Shown one piece after another: positions 32,053-36,152 of a stretch of 36,152 bases of DNA (within the stretch, counting starts at the first letter, position 1; the number at the start of each line of letters is the position of its first letter). Made by a program: the position numbers and the translations under genes. Below the pieces are notes generated by a model that had not been told where the DNA came from, searched no databases, and was given only the letters and a program-made list of their open reading frames with translations. Source of the stretch: Ruminiclostridium sp. (lineage in GTDB: Bacteria > Bacillota > Clostridia > Oscillospirales > Ruminococcaceae); contig JAGAWN010000285.1 in the NCBI GenBank assembly GCA_017941355.1, forward strand, positions 1 to 36,152, given 5' to 3'.

Positions 32053-32084
32053 CCCGAACCCGCGGCAGGGCAAGCCCTGCACCC
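32041..32084. repeat. Two-hairpin repeat between trpG and trpD
   Basis: GGGGC-TGCGC-GCCCC (32041-32055) then GCAGGGC-AA-GCCCTGC (32065-32080). The sequence around the second hairpin matches 11220-11244 closely (22 of 25 bases), and the first hairpin has the same place and a similar 5-nt loop as CCAGCC-TACGC-GGCTGG there. Confidence 0.7.
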
Positions 32085-32149
32085 GGACATTTATACCGAT
32101 CAATACCAACCATACCAAACAATTTCTATCACAACAGGAGGACAAAACC

Positions 32150-33169
32150 ATGATAAAAGAAGCAATTGTAAAGATAGTGCAGAAGCAGGATCTGACTTAC
32201 GATGAAGCATATACGGTTATGAACGAGATAATGAGCGGCGAGACCACTCCCACGCAGAATGCGGCATTTCTCGCGGCACTCTCCACAAAGAGCGCGAAAG
32301 CCGAGACGATAGACGAGATCTCCGGCTGCGCGGCGGCAATGCGTGACCACGCAACAAAGGTTGAGCACGATTTCGACGTGCTGGAGATAGTCGGAACAGG
32401 CGGTGACAACGCCGGCAGCTTCAATATCTCCACCACATCGGCAATGGTGATCGCCGCTTCGGGAGTAAAAGTCGCAAAGCACGGCAACCGTGCGGCTTCC
32501 TCAAAGTGCGGAGCTGCCGACTGCCTCGAAGCCCTCGGCGTGAATATTGACCTTTCCCCGGACAAGTGCCGGGAGCTGCTGGACAAGGTTGGTATCTGCT
32601 TCTTCTTCGCGCAGAAGTACCACACTTCCATGAAGTACGTCGGTGCGATACGCAGGGAGCTCGGATTCAGGACGGTGTTCAATATCCTCGGACCGCTGAC
32701 GAATCCCGCAAGTCCGCAGTACATCGTGCTTGGCGTGTATGACGACTATCTTGTGGAGCCGATAGCGCAGGTACTGACCACTCTCGGGATGAAGCGTGGC
32801 ATGGTGGTCTATGGCACCGACAAGCTGGACGAGATATCCCTCAGTTCCCCCACGAAGGTCTGCGAGTTCAACAACGGCTGGTACAAGACCTACACCATAT
32901 CACCGGAGGAATTCGGGCTTTCACGCTGCGACAAGTCGGAGCTGGTAGGCGGCACTCCGGAAGAGAACGCGAAGATAACCCGCGCGATACTTGACGGAAG
33001 CGACAAGTCCGCAAAGCGCAGTGCTGTGCTGATGAATGCGGGAGCGGCAATATATGTCGGAGGAAAAGCGGAGACCTTCGCGGACGGTGTAAAGAAGGCT
33101 GCGGAGCTTATCGACAGCGGCGCGGCTATGGAAGTTCTCAACAATTTTGTCAAAGTATCGAATGAGTGA
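32150..33169 (+). CDS. trpD: Anthranilate phosphoribosyltransferase
   Basis: 339 residues from the ATG at 32150 (AGGAGG eight bases upstream). It transfers phosphoribose from PRPP to anthranilate. Motifs: [18 protein letters not shown] (about 79-96) and [20 protein letters not shown], then [20 protein letters not shown] and [11 protein letters not shown]. An odd point is the 132-bp gap to trpG, the longest in the operon, holding the repeats listed above. Overlaps trpC by eight bases. Confidence 0.97.
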   Translation: MIKEAIVKIVQKQDLTYDEAYTVMNEIMSGETTPTQNAAFLAALSTKSAKAETIDEISGCAAAMRDHATKVEHDFDVLEIVGTGGDNAGSFNISTTSAMVIAASGVKVAKHGNRAASSKCGAADCLEALGVNIDLSPDKCRELLDKVGICFFFAQKYHTSMKYVGAIRRELGFRTVFNILGPLTNPASPQYIVLGVYDDYLVEPIAQVLTTLGMKRGMVVYGTDKLDEISLSSPTKVCEFNNGWYKTYTISPEEFGLSRCDKSELVGGTPEENAKITRAILDGSDKSAKRSAVLMNAGAAIYVGGKAETFADGVKKAAELIDSGAAMEVLNNFVKVSNE

Positions 33170-33965
33170 AGCAATGGAAGACATACTTGAAAAGATAGCC
33201 GCAAGCACGAAAAAACGTGTTGAAGCCGCTAAACAGCGGGTATCGGCGGACGGAATCAAGCGGACAGCTCTCGCGCTGCCGAAGCGTGAGTTCGCGGTTG
33301 AAAAGGCGCTGAAAAAGGCGGATATAGCGTTTATCTGCGAGTGCAAGAAAGCCTCCCCGTCAAAGGGACTGATAGCGGAGGATTTCCCTTATTTGCGGAT
33401 AGCAAGGGAATACGAGACCGCGGGCGCGGACTGCATAAGCGTTCTCACCGAGCCGGAGTTCTTCCTCGGCAGCACGGACTACCTGCTGGAGATAGCCGAA
33501 AATGTGCGTATCCCCTGTATCCGCAAGGATTTCACGGTAGATGAGTATATGATATACGAAGCGCGGACTCTCGGTGCGGAGGCGGTACTGCTGATATGCT
33601 CGCTGCTGGGCGCTGACAGGCTGCGGGAGTATATCGGGATATGCGATGAACTGGGGCTTTCGGCACTTGTGGAAGCCCATGACGCGCGGGAGGTCGAGAC
33701 TGCGATAAAAGCGGGAGCGCGGGTCATCGGCGTGAACAACCGGAACCTGAGGGATTTCTCGGTCAGCACGGATAACGCGGTGAAGCTGCGGGAGCTTGTG
33801 CCGGAAAGCGCGGTGTTCGTGGCAGAGAGCGGGATCAGGACAGCAGAGGATATCACTGTGCTGCGGGAAGCCGGAGTTGACGCGGTGCTGGTGGGAGAAA
33901 CGCTTATGCGCGCTCCCGACAAGCGGGCGAAACTTGATGAACTGAAAGGAAAACGAAATGGTTAA
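33162..33965 (+). CDS. trpC: Indole-3-glycerol phosphate synthase
   Basis: 267 residues from the ATG at 33162, inside the end of trpD; an ATG at 33174 is an alternative and neither has a good Shine-Dalgarno site. A TIM barrel with [55 protein letters not shown] and [11 protein letters not shown], all characteristic. It closes the indole ring from CdRP. Overlaps trpF by eight bases. Confidence 0.97.
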   Translation: MSEAMEDILEKIAASTKKRVEAAKQRVSADGIKRTALALPKREFAVEKALKKADIAFICECKKASPSKGLIAEDFPYLRIAREYETAGADCISVLTEPEFFLGSTDYLLEIAENVRIPCIRKDFTVDEYMIYEARTLGAEAVLLICSLLGADRLREYIGICDELGLSALVEAHDAREVETAIKAGARVIGVNNRNLRDFSVSTDNAVKLRELVPESAVFVAESGIRTAEDITVLREAGVDAVLVGETLMRAPDKRAKLDELKGKRNG

Positions 33966-34581
33966 GATAAAGATATGCGGCATAATGCGTGAGCAGGACT
34001 GCGACTGTCTGAATGAGCTGCTTCCGGACTGTGCAGGGTTCATCTTCGCGCCTAAGAGCCGCCGTTACATCACACCGGAGACTGCGCTCACGTTCCGCGA
34101 AAGGCTCGACAGCCGCATAAAGACCGTCGGGGTGTTCGTGAACGAGGACATCGACCTGATATGCGACATTGCAAGGTCGGGCGTGATCGACGCGGTGCAG
34201 CTCCACGGCACGGAGAACAACGAGTATGTGAAGCGCGTAAAGGAACTTACCGGGCTTACTGTGGTCAAGGCATTCACGGTAAAGGGCGGCTCCGACATTG
34301 ACGAGGCAATGCAGTCGGAAGCGGATTTGCTGCTGCTGGACAACGGACAAGGTACAGGTGAGAGCTTCGACTGGGACTATCTGGAGGACGTGGACAGGTT
34401 CTACTACCTCGCGGGCGGGCTTACTCCCGAAAATGTGGGTGACGCGGTGACACGGTACTCGCCCTGCGGGGTAGATGTAAGCTCCGGGGTGGAGACAGAC
34501 GGGCAGAAAGACCCCGATAAGATCAGACGCTTTATACAGAATGTAAGAAACTCGGATATAACCAATATACAGAAAGGATAA
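33958..34581 (+). CDS. trpF: Phosphoribosylanthranilate isomerase
   Basis: 207 residues; AAAGGA seven bases before the ATG. A TIM barrel beginning [13 protein letters not shown] with the catalytic cysteine, followed by [51 protein letters not shown] with the catalytic Asp, and [11 protein letters not shown]. Standard place between trpC and trpB. Confidence 0.97.
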   Translation: MVKIKICGIMREQDCDCLNELLPDCAGFIFAPKSRRYITPETALTFRERLDSRIKTVGVFVNEDIDLICDIARSGVIDAVQLHGTENNEYVKRVKELTGLTVVKAFTVKGGSDIDEAMQSEADLLLLDNGQGTGESFDWDYLEDVDRFYYLAGGLTPENVGDAVTRYSPCGVDVSSGVETDGQKDPDKIRRFIQNVRNSDITNIQKG

Positions 34582-34586
34582 CATTT

Positions 34587-35771
34587 ATGAGCAACGGAAG
34601 ATTCGGCATACACGGGGGACAGTATATCCCCGAAACGCTGATGAACGCGGTCATCGAGCTTGAAGAAGCCTATAACAGGTACAAGGACGACCCGCAGTTC
34701 AACAGCGAACTCACTGCATTGTTCAACGACTACGCAGGCAGACCCTCGCGGCTCTACTATGCGGAAAAGCTTACAAAGACACTCGGCGGTGCGAAGATAT
34801 ACCTCAAACGCGAGGATCTCAACCATACCGGTGCGCACAAGATAAACAACGTGCTCGGACAGGCACTGCTCGCAAAGAAAATGGGCAAGACACGCCTTAT
34901 CGCCGAGACCGGTGCCGGTCAGCACGGAGTTGCGACTGCAACGGCAGCGGCACTCATGGGAATGGAGTGCGTGGTGTTCATGGGCGAGGAGGATACAAAG
35001 CGTCAGGCGCTCAACGTTTACCGCATGAAGCTTCTCGGCTCGGAGGTAGTCCCTGTCACCACCGGCACCGCGACGCTGAAAGACGCGGTATCCGAGGCTA
35101 TGCGCGAGTGGACGAGCCGTATCGCGGATACCCACTACTGCCTCGGTTCGGTCATGGGACCCCACCCGTTCCCCACAATAGTCCGCGACTTTCAGGCGGT
35201 GATCTCTAAGGAGATCAAGCAGCAGATACTCGAAAAAGAGGGCAGGCTCCCCGATGCGGTAATGGCGTGTGTGGGCGGCGGATCAAACGCTATCGGTACA
35301 TTCTACCATTTCATCGAGGACAAGGGAGTCCGTCTGATAGGCTGCGAGGCGGCTGGACGCGGCGTCGATACCTTCGAGACTGCTGCAACGATAGCTACCG
35401 GAAAGCTCGGCATCTTCCACGGCATGAAATCTTACTTCTGCCAGGACGAGTACGGACAGATAGCACCGGTGTACTCCATTTCGGCAGGGCTTGACTACCC
35501 CGGCATAGGTCCGGAGCACGCGTATCTGCACGATACCGGCAGGGCTGAGTATGTGCCGGTGACCGACGACGAAGCTGTGAATGCGTTCGAGTTCCTTGCA
35601 AAGACCGAGGGAATTATCCCGGCTATCGAGTCGGCTCACGCAGTCGCGCACGCAATGAAGATAGCGCCGGAAATGGACAAGGACAAGATAATCGTAATCA
35701 CGATATCCGGACGCGGAGACAAGGACTGCGCTGCTATCGCGCGTTACAGAGGGGAGGATATCCATGAGTAA
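34587..35771 (+). CDS. trpB: Tryptophan synthase beta chain
   Basis: 394 residues; AAAGGA eight bases before the ATG. PLP enzyme joining indole and serine. Motifs: [34 protein letters not shown] with the PLP lysine, [20 protein letters not shown], and [13 protein letters not shown] for phosphate binding. It is the common TrpB1 type that pairs with TrpA. Overlaps trpA by eight bases. Confidence 0.98.
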   Translation: MSNGRFGIHGGQYIPETLMNAVIELEEAYNRYKDDPQFNSELTALFNDYAGRPSRLYYAEKLTKTLGGAKIYLKREDLNHTGAHKINNVLGQALLAKKMGKTRLIAETGAGQHGVATATAAALMGMECVVFMGEEDTKRQALNVYRMKLLGSEVVPVTTGTATLKDAVSEAMREWTSRIADTHYCLGSVMGPHPFPTIVRDFQAVISKEIKQQILEKEGRLPDAVMACVGGGSNAIGTFYHFIEDKGVRLIGCEAAGRGVDTFETAATIATGKLGIFHGMKSYFCQDEYGQIAPVYSISAGLDYPGIGPEHAYLHDTGRAEYVPVTDDEAVNAFEFLAKTEGIIPAIESAHAVAHAMKIAPEMDKDKIIVITISGRGDKDCAAIARYRGEDIHE

Positions 35772-36152
35772 TACAGCAAACGCGTTTAAGAACGGCAAGG
35801 CGTTTATCCCGTTCGTGACCTGCGGCGACCCTGACCTTGAAACGACAGGTAAGATAGTCCGTGCTATGGCGGAGAACGGCGCAGACCTCATCGAGCTTGG
35901 AATACCCTTTTCGGATCCCACGGCAGAGGGTGCTGTGATACAGGGAGCGAACATACGCGCTCTGTCCGGCGGTGTGACTACCGACAAGATATTTGATTTT
36001 GTCAGAGAGTTGAGAAAAGATGTAACTGTACCGCTGGTATTTATGACTTACGCGAACGTTGTCTTTTCATACGGCATCGAGCGCTTTGTGAAGACCTGCG
36101 CCGAGGTGGGGATCGACGGTATTATCCTGCCCGATGTGCCGTTTGAGGAGAA
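35764..36152 (+). CDS. trpA: Tryptophan synthase alpha chain, 3' end outside window
   Basis: The first 129 codons are visible. The start overlaps the end of trpB; GGGGAGG lies nine bases upstream. TIM barrel with [30 protein letters not shown] (the catalytic Glu and Asp are present) and [16 protein letters not shown]. TrpA splits indole-glycerol phosphate and passes indole to TrpB. The variant SDPTAEG instead of SDPLADG occurs in some Firmicutes. Confidence 0.97.
   Translation, partial: MSNTANAFKNGKAFIPFVTCGDPDLETTGKIVRAMAENGADLIELGIPFSDPTAEGAVIQGANIRALSGGVTTDKIFDFVRELRKDVTVPLVFMTYANVVFSYGIERFVKTCAEVGIDGIILPDVPFEE

Overview
The window looks like a chromosome segment from a Gram-positive anaerobe of the class Clostridia, most like Ruminococcus/Oscillospiraceae. 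The grounds are the operon rimP-nusA-ylxR-ylxQ-infB-rbfA-nrnA-truB-ribF, a T-box leader in front of trpEGDCFBA, a TPP riboswitch in front of thiT, A+G-rich Shine-Dalgarno sites, and strong TTGACA/TATAAT promoters, several with an extended -10. Genus is inferred from gene content only.

Bases 1-5518 are the right end of an integrative mobile element, more AT-rich than the rest. Genes all read leftward: a tyrosine integrase next to the boundary, parA, a tightly packed run of six small genes (one membrane microprotein, several cysteine-rich proteins including a 36-residue CxxC/CxxC peptide and a Lar-like zinc ribbon), a short GntR-family regulator, and a ParB-like gene that leaves the window. Three copies of one palindrome (core GTGCTA-N4-TAGCAC) sit before parB, before gntR and inside the small-gene run, and look like operators of one regulon. 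The boundary is the last 28 nt of a tRNA-Ser gene (5491-5518), interpreted as attR; the intact tRNA should lie beyond the left edge. A perfect promoter (5385-5413) points out of the element across this att site.

Bases 5518-6130 hold 4.6 tandem copies of a 96-97 bp unit, each with a terminator-like hairpin, and further structured non-coding DNA. Then come the TPP riboswitch and thiT (6137-7276), a heterodimeric ABC exporter (7329-11329), and a leftward group: cysteine desulfurase, PrsA-like lipoprotein, AI-2E-family membrane protein and tRNA-Arg(CCU).

Bases 15660-24115 are the nine-gene translation/transcription operon, with a hairpin plus U-tract leader before rimP. After a MITE-like insertion (24129-24301) comes a four-gene Gld-type ABC system (24481-29475): ATPase, permease, GldG-like protein and DUF4340-like protein. 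Bases 29548-36152 are the tryptophan operon, controlled by a Trp T-box; trpA is cut by the window end.

Interspersed non-coding repeats recur between genes: two MITE-like elements, a 42-bp repeat in opposite orientations (24422-24463 and 32011-32052), and chains of GC-rich hairpins with related loops (11185-11240 and 32041-32080). The least explained parts are the mobile-element end and the tandem terminator array.
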